Shown: positions 24,923 to 33,031 of the stretch, piece by piece
Numbering within the stretch: position 1 is the first letter of the stretch
How the letters are laid out: every line of letters starts with the position of its first letter
NCBI RefSeq assembly: GCF_036345155.1
Contig: NZ_CP107772.1
Span: 3,472,001 to 3,536,000, forward strand
Origin: Streptomyces sp. NBC_00582
GTDB taxonomy: Bacteria > Actinomycetota > Actinomycetes > Streptomycetales > Streptomycetaceae
Direction of reading: 5' to 3'
DNA: 64,000 bases
Notes under the pieces: generated by a model
Told to the model about the DNA's origin: nothing
Database searches by the model: none
The model's input: only the letters and a program-made list of their open reading frames with translations
Program-made: the position numbers and the translations under genes

Positions 24923-27298
24923 ATGGTGGACGGAGCGGCTGGTCAGGGGGCAAGGGCGATGGACAGCGACGGGATGCGGGACGCGCGCGGCACGCATGCG
25001 AATCCTGTACCGCGCCCGGCGGGACCGCCACAGGTGCCGCCGCGGCCCGCGGCCCCGCCGACCGCCTCGGCCGTGGGGAGCTGGCTCGACGAGCCGCGTC
25101 CCGCCGCGAAGCCCGGTGTCTGGCGGTTCGGGTACCGGCCCCCGAAGGGTGACCGCACGGTGGAGCGGCTCGCGCCCGTGACGGTGATCGGGATGCTGGT
25201 GCCGCTGGTGGTGGCGCTGGTGCTGTGGTCGCTGTGGCGGCGCGGCAGCCTGCCGTACCAGTTCACGCTGCTGCGGCTGTTCACGCCGGGCGACTGGTGG
25301 TGGGGCGGCACGATCGCCTCGCCGAAGACCACCGAGGGCGCCGAGGCCCGGGTCGTCTACGACGGTGTCTTCTTCGCGGTCCTCCTCTTCACGATGGGCC
25401 GGCTGGGCAGCTGGCCGGAGGCGCTGCGGCACTTCGTGGGCCGCCGTCCGCAGCCCGCCCGGGCCCTGCTCGCCCTGCTGTGCGCGCTGGCCGCGCTCAG
25501 CTTCGTGTTCCCCGGCGCCTTCGGGGTCGGCTGGGACGCGCTGCCGGTCGTCGACCCGCTGTTCTCGCTGATCGTCCTGATCAGCGGGAGCTACGAACTG
25601 TTCGCCTCGGTCCTGTTCACGGACACCCTGTACGCGGTGATCACCCTGCTCGTGGTGTGGCCGTTCGCCAAGGTCGGCGGCTGGTGGCCGTATCTGCAGG
25701 AACGACTCGCCGCCCGGAAGAACCCGAAGACGCCCGCTCCCGTCGTCGCGCGGCCCCCCTCCCAGTGGCCCGAGCTGCGGGACGCCGGGCAGGTCGAGGT
25801 CGCCGAGCTGCTGACCGGTGAGGTGGCCGCCGGGCGGATGAACGACGTCGACTGCGCGCGGGTGCGGCGGGCGTGGACGGTGGGGCTGCCCGAGTTCCGG
25901 GAGACCGTGCTGCGGCAGGGCGGGGCCGCCTGGACCCACCCCTCCGGCGCCCGTGACCTGCCCCGCCGCGCCGCCCGCCACGATCTGCTCGCCGGGCAGG
26001 TCCGCATCGGCCGCTGGGTGGCCGCCGAGCGCAGCCCGGCCGCCTACCACGACGCCGGCGCCGCGCTCGGCCCGGACGTGCTCGGCACCTCGCTCCTGGC
26101 GATCGGCCCGTCCGGCGCGGGCAAGACCCGCACGCTGATCGAGCCGCTGACGGAAGCCCTGGCGCTGCAGTCGCTGACCGGGGGCTGCGCGGTGGTCGCG
26201 GTGTCCTCGCCCGGCGGCGCCCCGCTCGGCGCCGACTCCTCCTACGACGTGATCGTCCGGATCGGCGACCCGTCCTCGGTGCACGACCTGGACCCGTACG
26301 CCGAGTCCGACGACCCCGACGAGGCGGCCGAGATCCTCGCCGAGGCCCTCGTCGGCGATCTGGACACGGTGAGCGGGCAGGGCGCGGCGACCGCGCTCGC
26401 CCAGCTCCTGGGCCCCTACCGGGCGGCGCACGGCCGGTTCCCCGACCTGGGTGAGCTGCGTGAACTCCTCGAGGGTGAGCCGGGGGCGCTGGGCGCGCTG
26501 CGGGCCGCCGTGGCCGGGAACGACGTGATGCGCAGGGAGCTGGAGGCGCGTGTACGGCAGACGGGGGCGCCCGGCGACCCGGGGCGCGCCCTCGCCGACC
26601 GGCTGGCGCTGCTGAACCGGCCGGTGTTCGACGGGTTCTTCGGCGGAGGCGGGGAAACCCACCGCGCCTTCTCCCTGCGGGCCGTCGCCCACCACCCGCT
26701 GCGGGTCCGCGTGGACCTGCCCGAGCGGGGTCATGAGGAGGCGGGCCGGCTGATCACCCGGCTGGTCCTGGCCCAGTTCCACGCCGTCGTACGGGAGGGG
26801 CGGCGGGCGCACTTCGCCTGTCTGGTCCTCGACGACGCGACCGGCACGGTGACCGCCGACTCGGTGCGCCGGATCCAGCGGCTGCGCTCGCGGAACGCCG
26901 GCGTGGTCCTCGCCCTGCGCACCGTGGCGGACGTACCGGAGGCGCTGCACGGGCCGCTGTACGGGGCGGTGGGCTGCCGGATGGCGTTCTCCGGGATCAC
27001 CACCTGGGACGGCGGCCGGTTCGCGCAGACCTGGGGCACCGAGTGGGTGGAGACCACGGAGGTCGCCAAGCACACCGTCTTCGCCGACCAGCCGATGACC
27101 CGGGCCATCCACGCCCTGCGCAAGCTGGTGACCGGCAAGGCGGTGACGACGGACGCGGTGACCGTGCGGCAGGTCGAGCGGGAGCGGTGGTCGGCGTCCC
27201 AGCTCGCGCACGAGGTGCCGCCGGGTCACGCGGTGCTGTCGCTGACGAGCGTCGGGGGCGAGCACGCGCCGCCGCTGCTGGTGGACCTCAGAGGCTGA
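24923..27298 (+). CDS. Membrane-anchored ATPase (VirD4/TraG/FtsK-like), conserved Streptomyces 'ATP/GTP-binding protein'
   Basis: A 791-residue protein (779 if the second ATG at 24959 is used). After a proline-rich cytoplasmic N-terminus come four or five membrane helices within residues about 75-255, then a cytoplasmic P-loop domain with Walker A GPSGAGKT (Lys401) and a Walker-B-like CLVLDDATG; AVVAVSSPGG and RNAGVVLALRTVADVPEAL resemble VirD4/TraG and FtsK-HerA ATPases. The arrangement fits a coupling-type pump or inner-membrane motor, yet no conjugation or secretion genes are nearby. It is divergent from gabT and precedes pucR by 110 bp. Function unknown. Confidence 0.75.
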   Translation: MVDGAAGQGARAMDSDGMRDARGTHANPVPRPAGPPQVPPRPAAPPTASAVGSWLDEPRPAAKPGVWRFGYRPPKGDRTVERLAPVTVIGMLVPLVVALVLWSLWRRGSLPYQFTLLRLFTPGDWWWGGTIASPKTTEGAEARVVYDGVFFAVLLFTMGRLGSWPEALRHFVGRRPQPARALLALLCALAALSFVFPGAFGVGWDALPVVDPLFSLIVLISGSYELFASVLFTDTLYAVITLLVVWPFAKVGGWWPYLQERLAARKNPKTPAPVVARPPSQWPELRDAGQVEVAELLTGEVAAGRMNDVDCARVRRAWTVGLPEFRETVLRQGGAAWTHPSGARDLPRRAARHDLLAGQVRIGRWVAAERSPAAYHDAGAALGPDVLGTSLLAIGPSGAGKTRTLIEPLTEALALQSLTGGCAVVAVSSPGGAPLGADSSYDVIVRIGDPSSVHDLDPYAESDDPDEAAEILAEALVGDLDTVSGQGAATALAQLLGPYRAAHGRFPDLGELRELLEGEPGALGALRAAVAGNDVMRRELEARVRQTGAPGDPGRALADRLALLNRPVFDGFFGGGGETHRAFSLRAVAHHPLRVRVDLPERGHEEAGRLITRLVLAQFHAVVREGRRAHFACLVLDDATGTVTADSVRRIQRLRSRNAGVVLALRTVADVPEALHGPLYGAVGCRMAFSGITTWDGGRFAQTWGTEWVETTEVAKHTVFADQPMTRAIHALRKLVTGKAVTTDAVTVRQVERERWSASQLAHEVPPGHAVLSLTSVGGEHAPPLLVDLRG

Positions 27299-27302
27299 AG
27301 GG

Positions 27303-27322
27303 GCGTACGGGGGACCGTACGC
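27303..27322. promoter_or_regulatory. Short perfect hairpin between the ATPase gene and pucR
   Basis: GCGTACGG (27303-27310) pairs with CCGTACGC (27315-27322) around GGGA. It starts four bases after the ATPase stop and about 86 bp before the pucR ATG. It may be a terminator for the ATPase transcript or a binding site in the pucR leader. Confidence 0.45.
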
Positions 27323-27408
27323 TGAGGCAGAATCGGCACAGGCCCTTCATACGCAGCGGCCAAAGATCATCCCGCCGGTCCCTCTCGTCCGACCCCTCTG
27401 AAGGCCCC

Positions 27409-29019
27409 ATGCCTCCCACGCTCGCCTCGCTCGTCCACCACTCCGCGCTGAAGCTGACCGTGCGGGCGGGCGAGGACCGCCTGGACGTGCCGGTGCGCTG
27501 GGCGCATGTCAGCGAGCTCGCCGACCCCGTGCCGTACATGGAGGGCGGGGAACTGCTGCTGATCACCGCGCTGAAGCTGGACGCGGAGGACCCCGAGGCC
27601 ATGCGGCGCTATGTGAAGCGCCTGGCCGGGGCCGGGGTGGTCGGACTCGGCTTCGCGGTCGGCGTCAACTACGACGAGATCCCGAAGGCGCTCGTCGACG
27701 CGGCCGAGCAGGAGGGCCTGCCGCTGCTGGAGGTGCCGCGCCGGACACCGTTCCTCGCGATCAGCAAGGCGGTGTCGGCGGCGATCGCGGCCGATCAGTA
27801 CCGGGCGGTGACGGCCGGGTTCGCCGCCCAGCGGGAGCTGACGAAACAGGCGCTCACGGACGGCCCGGAGGGGCTGCTGGCCGCGCTCGCCTCCCAGGTC
27901 GACGGCTGGGCGGCGCTCTACGACGCCTCGGGCGCCGTCGTCGCGACCGCACCGGAGTGGGCGGGCCGGCGGGCCGCGCGGCTCACGGCGGACGTGGAGC
28001 GGCTGCGCGAGCGCCCCGCGCCGGCGTCGGCGGTGGTCGCCGGGGCCGGGTCGGCCGAGGGCGGCGAGAGCGTGGAGAACACCGACCGGGTCGAGCTGCA
28101 CACCCTGGGCACCGGTCGCCGGCCGCGCGCCGCGCTCGCCGTCGGCACGGCCGCCGCCCTCGGCACGGCCGAGCGGTACGCCGTCCACTCCGCGATCGCC
28201 CTGCTCACGCTCACGACGGAACGCTCCCGCTCCCTTCAGGCGGCGGAGCAGCGCATCGGCACGGCGGTCCTGCGGATGCTTCTGGCGGGCGAGCCGGACC
28301 ACGCCCGCGCCGTCGCGGGCGATCTCTACGGCGCGCTGCTGGACGCCCCGTTCCGGGTGATCGTCGCGGAATCCGGGCCGACGGCCGGGAGCGAGCCCGA
28401 CCGTGACCCCCTCGGCGGTCTGTCCGAGGTGGCCGAGTCCGCCGCCGCCCGGTCCGGCGAGGCCGTGCTGGTGGTGCCCGAGGGCGAGCGGCTGGTGGTG
28501 CTGGCGTCGGACGGGGGCGCGGCCGTCGCCGCGGTGGCGCGGTGCGCGGCGATGCTGGAGGGCGCCCGCGCGAACGGCGAGGAACACGCGGACGAGGAGC
28601 TGGTCGTCGGCCTGTCGGCGCCGGCCGGTCCGATCGCGGCGGCGGCGGCGTACCGGCAGGCCGAGCAGGCGCTGTCGGTGGCCCGGCGCAGGGGCCGGGT
28701 CCTCGTCGAGCACGAGCAGCTCGCGGCGGGTTCGGTGCTGCCGCTGCTCGCGGACGACGCGGTGAAGGCGTTCGCGGACGGTCTGCTGCGGGCGCTGTAC
28801 GAGCACGACGCGACCGGGCGCGGCGACCTCGTGGCCTCGCTGCGGGCCTGGCTGTCCCGGCACGGCCAGTGGGACGCGGCGGCGGCCGATCTGGGGGTGC
28901 ACCGGCACACGCTGCGCTACCGGATGCGGCGGGTCGAGGAGATCCTCGGGCGGTCCCTGGACGACCCGGACGTACGGATGGAGTTGTGGCTGGCGTTGAA
29001 GGCGACGGCGCCGGACTGA
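27409..29019 (+). CDS. PucR-family transcriptional regulator
   Basis: A 536-residue regulator. The N-terminal PucR domain (residues about 5-125; LADPVPYMEGGELLLITALKL is diagnostic) is followed by a GGDEF-like degenerate middle region and a C-terminal HTH_30 domain (WDAAAADLGVHRHTLRYRMR). Family members activate purine, GABA and polyamine catabolic genes in response to a pathway metabolite. Its place between gabT/gabD and the polyamine importer operon makes those the likely targets (inference). The ATG at 27409 begins the domain properly; the longer open frame overlaps the ATPase gene and is rejected. Confidence 0.88.
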   Translation: MPPTLASLVHHSALKLTVRAGEDRLDVPVRWAHVSELADPVPYMEGGELLLITALKLDAEDPEAMRRYVKRLAGAGVVGLGFAVGVNYDEIPKALVDAAEQEGLPLLEVPRRTPFLAISKAVSAAIAADQYRAVTAGFAAQRELTKQALTDGPEGLLAALASQVDGWAALYDASGAVVATAPEWAGRRAARLTADVERLRERPAPASAVVAGAGSAEGGESVENTDRVELHTLGTGRRPRAALAVGTAAALGTAERYAVHSAIALLTLTTERSRSLQAAEQRIGTAVLRMLLAGEPDHARAVAGDLYGALLDAPFRVIVAESGPTAGSEPDRDPLGGLSEVAESAAARSGEAVLVVPEGERLVVLASDGGAAVAAVARCAAMLEGARANGEEHADEELVVGLSAPAGPIAAAAAYRQAEQALSVARRRGRVLVEHEQLAAGSVLPLLADDAVKAFADGLLRALYEHDATGRGDLVASLRAWLSRHGQWDAAAADLGVHRHTLRYRMRRVEEILGRSLDDPDVRMELWLALKATAPD

Positions 29020-29040
29020 GAAGCGGCTCTGCGGCGCACC

Positions 29041-29100
29041 TGAGGGGCGCGGGGCTGTATCGATCTGCGGCTCCGCCGCGTGGGCGCGACCGGCCACAGC
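29041..29100 (+). repeat. Dispersed Streptomyces intergenic repeat (plus orientation)
   Basis: Starts TGAGGGGCGCGGGGCTGTAT and carries a small GCGGC/GCCGC hairpin at 29067-29079 and the CCGCGTGGGCGCGACC block shared with the reverse-orientation copy at 21178-21257. It lies 22 bp past the pucR stop, just before the long inverted repeat. Confidence 0.6.
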
Positions 29101-29141
29101 GGCGCAGCGGCCGACCGACGACACAGCGCGGCACACGTCTG

Positions 29142-29304
29142 GGGGGTGTTGCGAAAGTCCTGTGCGGTGCCCGCGGTGTCCGGTGCGTGCTCTCGGCGTG
29201 CCGGACGAAAGCCCTCGTACTGGACGTACTTGGGGTTTCGGCCGGTGCGGCGCGAGGACGTGCCGGGCGCCGCGGGTGCTGTGCGGCACTTTCGAAACAC
29301 CCCC
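29142..29304 (+). repeat. 163-nt near-symmetric inverted repeat forming a long RNA hairpin
   Basis: Two 81-base arms are symmetric about 29223. Aligning the left arm with the reverse complement of the right by eye gives 58 Watson-Crick pairs, 12 transition differences and 11 mismatches, several of these near the tip. Every one of the 12 transitions has T or G in the orientation that makes a G-U pair in plus-strand RNA, and none the reverse, so only the plus-strand transcript folds well. It fills the gap between the convergent pucR and the 29304-29744 gene, whose TAG stop begins at the right end. Either arm translated gives a similar arginine-rich peptide, which is a by-product of the symmetry. 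Confidence 0.8.
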
Positions 29305-29744
29305 TAGTCGGCCAAACCGGCGGCCGCCTCGTGCATGGCCAGTTCCAGCAGCGCCGGATCCGTCAGCGTGCCGGAGCCGTCCGGGGGGACGAGCCAGCGG
29401 ACCGTGCCGGTGGAGCGGTTCGGGTACGGGACGACGATCCAGGTGCCCGCGCCCGCCGTGCGGACACCGGTGCCGAGCCAGTTGGCGGCCGTGCCGGGGG
29501 GCACGAAGAAGCCCATGCGGTGGTCCCCGAAGTCGACCAGCACGGGCCCCGGCCGGCCGAGGATGCGGGTGAGGACGTCGAGCGTCGGGTAGCCGAGTTC
29601 GCCCGGCAGGATGAGCACGTCCCAGGCCCTGCCCGCCGGCAGCAGCGCGACCCCCAGGGGGTTGCGCTCCCACTCCCAGCGGCAGGCCTCGGGATCCGGT
29701 GCGACGGATGCCAGCCACTCGGCCGCCGACTTCGCCCCAGCCAT
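29304..29744 (-). CDS. Conserved hypothetical protein, function unknown
   Basis: A 146-residue soluble protein with no signal peptide or membrane segment. It begins MAGAKSAAEWLASVAPDPEA and has a hydrophobic core segment AWDVLILPGELG and a C-terminal half WIVVPYPNRSTGTVRWLVPP. I do not recognise a family with confidence; the pattern recalls the small remnant-like DNA primase/polymerase N-terminal proteins of streptomycetes but no catalytic residues can be assigned. The ATG at 29744 is chosen because a strong GGGAGG lies seven bases upstream; that ribosome site is part of a perfect hairpin at 29750-29798, suggesting translational control. Confidence 0.7.
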   Translation of the reverse strand: MAGAKSAAEWLASVAPDPEACRWEWERNPLGVALLPAGRAWDVLILPGELGYPTLDVLTRILGRPGPVLVDFGDHRMGFFVPPGTAANWLGTGVRTAGAGTWIVVPYPNRSTGTVRWLVPPDGSGTLTDPALLELAMHEAAAGLAD

Positions 29745-29749
29745 GAGAA

Positions 29750-29798
29750 GACCTCCCTCTCTCGTCGACGCGGTCGCGTCAGGAGGGAGAGGGAGGTC
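29750..29798 (-). promoter_or_regulatory. RBS-sequestering leader hairpin
   Basis: GACCTCCCTCTC (29750-29761, plus strand) pairs perfectly over 12 bp with GAGAGGGAGGTC (29787-29798), and the 25-base loop contains another perfect stem GACGC/GCGTC (29767-29780). In the minus-strand mRNA the GGGAGGT ribosome site of the gene starting at 29744 lies in the 3' arm, so the folded form would hide it. Confidence 0.65.
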
Positions 29799-29866
29799 CT
29801 GGCCTTGCATTACGCGGGTTCCTGCCACCCGTTGGAGTGAACCGGGTCACCGCCGCGGAGGGCGGG

Positions 29867-31285
29867 TCAGCTGTCGAAGCCCAGGCCGAGCCGGTCCATG
29901 GTCCGCAGCCACAGGTTGCGCCGTCCGCCGTGCGCGTCGGCCCGGGCCAGCGACCACTTGGTGAGCGCGATCCCGGTCCAGGCGAACGGTTCCGGTGGGA
30001 AGGGCAGCGGCTTCCTGCGGACCATCTCCAGCCGGGTCCGCTCGGTGTCCTCCCCCGCGAGCAGGTCCAGCATCACCTCGGCGCCGAAGCGGGTGGCGCC
30101 CACGCCGAGGCCGGTGTACCCGGCGGCGTAGGCGACCTTTCCGTGGTGGGCCGTGCCGAAGAACGCGGAGAAGCGGGAGCAGGTGTCGATCGCGCCGCCC
30201 CACGCGTGGGTGAAGCGGACGCCCTCCAGCTGCGGGAAGCAGGTGAAGAAGTGCCCGGCGAGCTTGGCGTACGTCTCCGGCCGGTCGTCGTACTCGGCGC
30301 GGACCCGGCCGCCGTACGGGTAGATCGCGTCGTAGCCGCCCCACAGGATCCGGTTGTCGGCGGACAGCCGGAAGTAGTGGAACTGGTTGGCGGAGTCGCC
30401 GAGGCCCTGGCGGTTCTTCCAGCCGATCGCGCCGAGCTGCTCGGCGGTGAGGGGTTCGGTCATCAGGGCGTAGTCGTAGACCGGGACGGTGTACGCCCGC
30501 ACCCGCTTGACCAGGCTGGGGAAGATGTTGGTGCCGAGGGCGACCTGCCGGGCGCGGACCCGGCCGTACGGCGTGCGGACGGTCATCCCGGCGCCGTAGG
30601 CCTTCAGGTCCAGGGCGGGTGTGTGCTCGTACACGCGGACGCCGAGCCGGACGCAGGCCCGCTTCAGGCCCCAGGCCAGTTTGGCGGGGTGGAGCATGGC
30701 CACGCCCCGCCGGTCGTACAGGCCCGCCTCGAAGGTGGGTGAGGCGACCTGTTCGCGGACCTGGTCGGCGTCGAGGAAGTCGATGCCGTCCGCGAGGCCC
30801 TTGCGCTCGAGTTCCTCGTACCAGTCGCGCAGTTCCCACGCCTGGTAGGTCTCGGTGGCGACGTCGATCTCGCCGGTGCGTTCGAAGTCGCAGTCGATGC
30901 CGTGCCGGGCGATCGCCGCCTCGATCTCGTCGAGGTTGCGGGCGCCCAGCTCCTGCAGGGTGTGGATCTCGTCGGGCCAGCGGGCGAGCCCGTTGGGCAG
31001 CCCGTGGGTGAGGGAGGCCGCGCAGAAGCCTCCGTTGCGGCCCGAGGCGGCCCAGCCCACCTCGCGCCCCTCCAGCAGCACCACGTCCCGCCGTGGATCG
31101 CGCTCCTTGGCGACGAGCGCGGTCCACAGTCCGCTGTAGCCGCCGCCGACGACCAGCAGGTCGCAGCTGTCGGCGCCGGTGAGGGCGGGCTCGGGGTGGG
31201 GCTTGCCGGGGTCCTCCAGCCAGTACGGCGACGGCTGGGCGTCGGAAAGAGAAGTGATCCAACGGTTCATGGCGCTTGGGGCCAT
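29867..31285 (-). CDS. FAD-dependent amine oxidoreductase (DAO family), polyamine-associated
   Basis: A 472-residue flavoprotein of the D-amino-acid-oxidase/glycine-oxidase-like fold: the dinucleotide motif LLVVGGGYSGLWTA near residue 45, LLEGREVGWAASGRNGGFC, and the C-terminal AAGYTGLGVGATRFGAEV. It resembles gamma-glutamylputrescine oxidase (PuuB-type) and related amine oxidases. It is the last gene of the Pot importer operon, 14 bp after the permease, which supports oxidation of an imported polyamine or its gamma-glutamyl derivative to an aldehyde. ATG at 31285 has GGGAG eight bases upstream; a second ATG five codons later is possible. Confidence 0.85.
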   Translation of the reverse strand: MAPSAMNRWITSLSDAQPSPYWLEDPGKPHPEPALTGADSCDLLVVGGGYSGLWTALVAKERDPRRDVVLLEGREVGWAASGRNGGFCAASLTHGLPNGLARWPDEIHTLQELGARNLDEIEAAIARHGIDCDFERTGEIDVATETYQAWELRDWYEELERKGLADGIDFLDADQVREQVASPTFEAGLYDRRGVAMLHPAKLAWGLKRACVRLGVRVYEHTPALDLKAYGAGMTVRTPYGRVRARQVALGTNIFPSLVKRVRAYTVPVYDYALMTEPLTAEQLGAIGWKNRQGLGDSANQFHYFRLSADNRILWGGYDAIYPYGGRVRAEYDDRPETYAKLAGHFFTCFPQLEGVRFTHAWGGAIDTCSRFSAFFGTAHHGKVAYAAGYTGLGVGATRFGAEVMLDLLAGEDTERTRLEMVRRKPLPFPPEPFAWTGIALTKWSLARADAHGGRRNLWLRTMDRLGLGFDS

Positions 31286-31299
31286 GATTTCAACTCCCT

Positions 31300-32100
31300 C
31301 TATGCCTTCTGTTTGTTGCGGCGGTTGCCGATGACCATGGACGTCAGGACGAGCAGGACGGCGATCAGGAACATGGCCGTGCCGATGACGTTGATCTGGA
31401 CGGGCGTTCCGCGCTGTGCCGAGCCCCAGACGAACATGGGGAAGGTGACCGTCGAGCCCGCGTTGAAATTGGTGATGATGAAGTCGTCGAAGGAGAGCGC
31501 GAAGGCGAGCAGCGCGCCCGCGGCGATGCCGGGGGCCGCGATGGGCAGGGTGACGCGCAGGAAGGTCTGCACCGGTCCGGCGTAGAGGTCCTGGGCGGCC
31601 TGTTCGAGGCGCGGGTCCATGGACAGGACGCGTGCCTTGACGGCGACGACGACGAAGCTGAGGCAGAACATGATGTGCGCGATGAGGATCGTCCAGAAGC
31701 CCAGCTGCGCGCCCAGGTTCAGGAACAGGGTGAGCAGCGAGGCGGCCATGACGACCTCGGGCATCGCCATCGGCAGGAAGATCAGCGAGTTGACGGAGCC
31801 GCGCGCGCGGAAGCGGTAGCGGACCAGCGCGAAGGCGATCATCGTGCCGAGCAGGGTGGCGCCGATGGTCGCCCAGATCGCGATCTGGAGGCTGATCGAC
31901 AGCGAGTTGCACATTCCGGCGACGCCGCAGGGGTTCTTCCAGGCGTCGGTGGAGAACTGCTGCCACTCGTAGTTGAAGCGCCCCTTCGGTTTGTTGAAGG
32001 AGAACACCGTGACGACGATGTTGGGCAGCAGGAGATAGCCGAGGGTCAGCAGTCCCGCGATGACGACGAGATGGCGTTTGAACCAGTTGACGACAGTCAT
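31300..32100 (-). CDS. potC: Polyamine ABC transporter permease (PotC/PotI type)
   Basis: A 266-residue permease with about six helices and the EAA loop DPRLEQAAQDLYAGPVQTF followed by the PotC-typical LLAFALSFDDFIITNFNAG. The NSLSISLQIAIWATIGATLLGTM segment is also characteristic of spermidine/putrescine permeases. It directly follows the PotB-type permease with no intergenic space, and would form the heterodimeric channel with it. Confidence 0.92.
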   Translation of the reverse strand: MTVVNWFKRHLVVIAGLLTLGYLLLPNIVVTVFSFNKPKGRFNYEWQQFSTDAWKNPCGVAGMCNSLSISLQIAIWATIGATLLGTMIAFALVRYRFRARGSVNSLIFLPMAMPEVVMAASLLTLFLNLGAQLGFWTILIAHIMFCLSFVVVAVKARVLSMDPRLEQAAQDLYAGPVQTFLRVTLPIAAPGIAAGALLAFALSFDDFIITNFNAGSTVTFPMFVWGSAQRGTPVQINVIGTAMFLIAVLLVLTSMVIGNRRNKQKA

Positions 32101-33030
32101 TTAGACCAGATCCTCCGTCCCGGCCCGGCGGATGTAGACGGTCACCATGAGGAGGATGGCCGCCATCAGGATGAACGACAGGGCCGCCGCCGTCGGATAG
32201 TCCAGCACGCGCAGGAACTGGGTCTGGATGACGTTTCCGATCATGCGGGTGTCGGTGGAGCCGAGCAGTTCGGCGTTGACGTAGTCGCCGGCCGCCGGGA
32301 TGAAGGTCAGCAGCGTGCCGGAGACGACACCGGGCATCGACAGCGGGAAGGTCACCTTGCGGAAGGTGGTGAGGGGGGTGGCGTACAGGTCGCCCGCCGC
32401 CTCGTGCAGCCGTCCGTCGATGCGCTCCAGCGAGGTGTAGAGCGGCAGGATCATGAACGGCAGGAAGTTGTACGTCAGTCCGCACACCACCGCGAGCGGG
32501 GTGGCGAGGACTCTGTCGCCGGAGGTCCAGCCGAGCCAGTCGGTGACGTCGAGGACGTGCAGGGTGTTGAGGGCACCGACGACCGGGCCGCTGTCGGCGA
32601 GGATCGTCTTCCAGGCGAGGGTGCGGATCAGGAAGCTGGTGAAGAACGGCGCGATGACCAGGATCATGATCAGGTTCCGCCAGCGGCCCGCGCGGAAGGC
32701 GATCAGATACGCCAGCGGGTAGCCGAGGATCAGACACAGGAGCGTCGCGGCGGTCGCGTAGAGGACCGAGCGGAGGAACTGCGGCCAGTACTCGCTCAGC
32801 GCGTCCCAGTAGGTCGCGAGGTGCCAGGTGACCTTGTAGCCCTCCTCCAGGGAGCCCGTCTGCACGGACGTGGAGGCCTGGTAGATCATCGGCAGCGCGA
32901 AGAACACGACGAGCCAGAGCAGGCCGGGCAGCAGCAGCCAGTACGGCGTCATGCGGCCCCGCTTGCGCGGCGGCTTCCGCGCGGGCGCCGGCGGGGAGAG
33001 CGGCGGGGGAGCCTCGGTCAGCGTGGCCAT
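32101..33030 (-). CDS. potB: Polyamine ABC transporter permease (PotB/PotH type)
   Basis: A 309-residue permease. A proline-rich basic N-terminus of about 27 residues is followed by six helices beginning YWLLLPGLLWLVVFFALPM; the EAA loop is RLHEAAGDLYATPLTTFRKVTFP and LLTFIPAAGDYVNAELLG is diagnostic of the PotB/PotH group. Its ATG lies one base after the PotA-type gene stop, so expression is coupled. Confidence 0.92.
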   Translation of the reverse strand: MATLTEAPPPLSPPAPARKPPRKRGRMTPYWLLLPGLLWLVVFFALPMIYQASTSVQTGSLEEGYKVTWHLATYWDALSEYWPQFLRSVLYATAATLLCLILGYPLAYLIAFRAGRWRNLIMILVIAPFFTSFLIRTLAWKTILADSGPVVGALNTLHVLDVTDWLGWTSGDRVLATPLAVVCGLTYNFLPFMILPLYTSLERIDGRLHEAAGDLYATPLTTFRKVTFPLSMPGVVSGTLLTFIPAAGDYVNAELLGSTDTRMIGNVIQTQFLRVLDYPTAAALSFILMAAILLMVTVYIRRAGTEDLV

Positions 33031-33031
33031 C

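Noticed and set aside
29131..29310. Similar arginine-rich peptides encoded on both strands of the long inverted repeat
   Set aside because: They arise from the symmetry of the repeat; neither has a ribosome site or domain, and the G-U polarity points to RNA structure and not coding.
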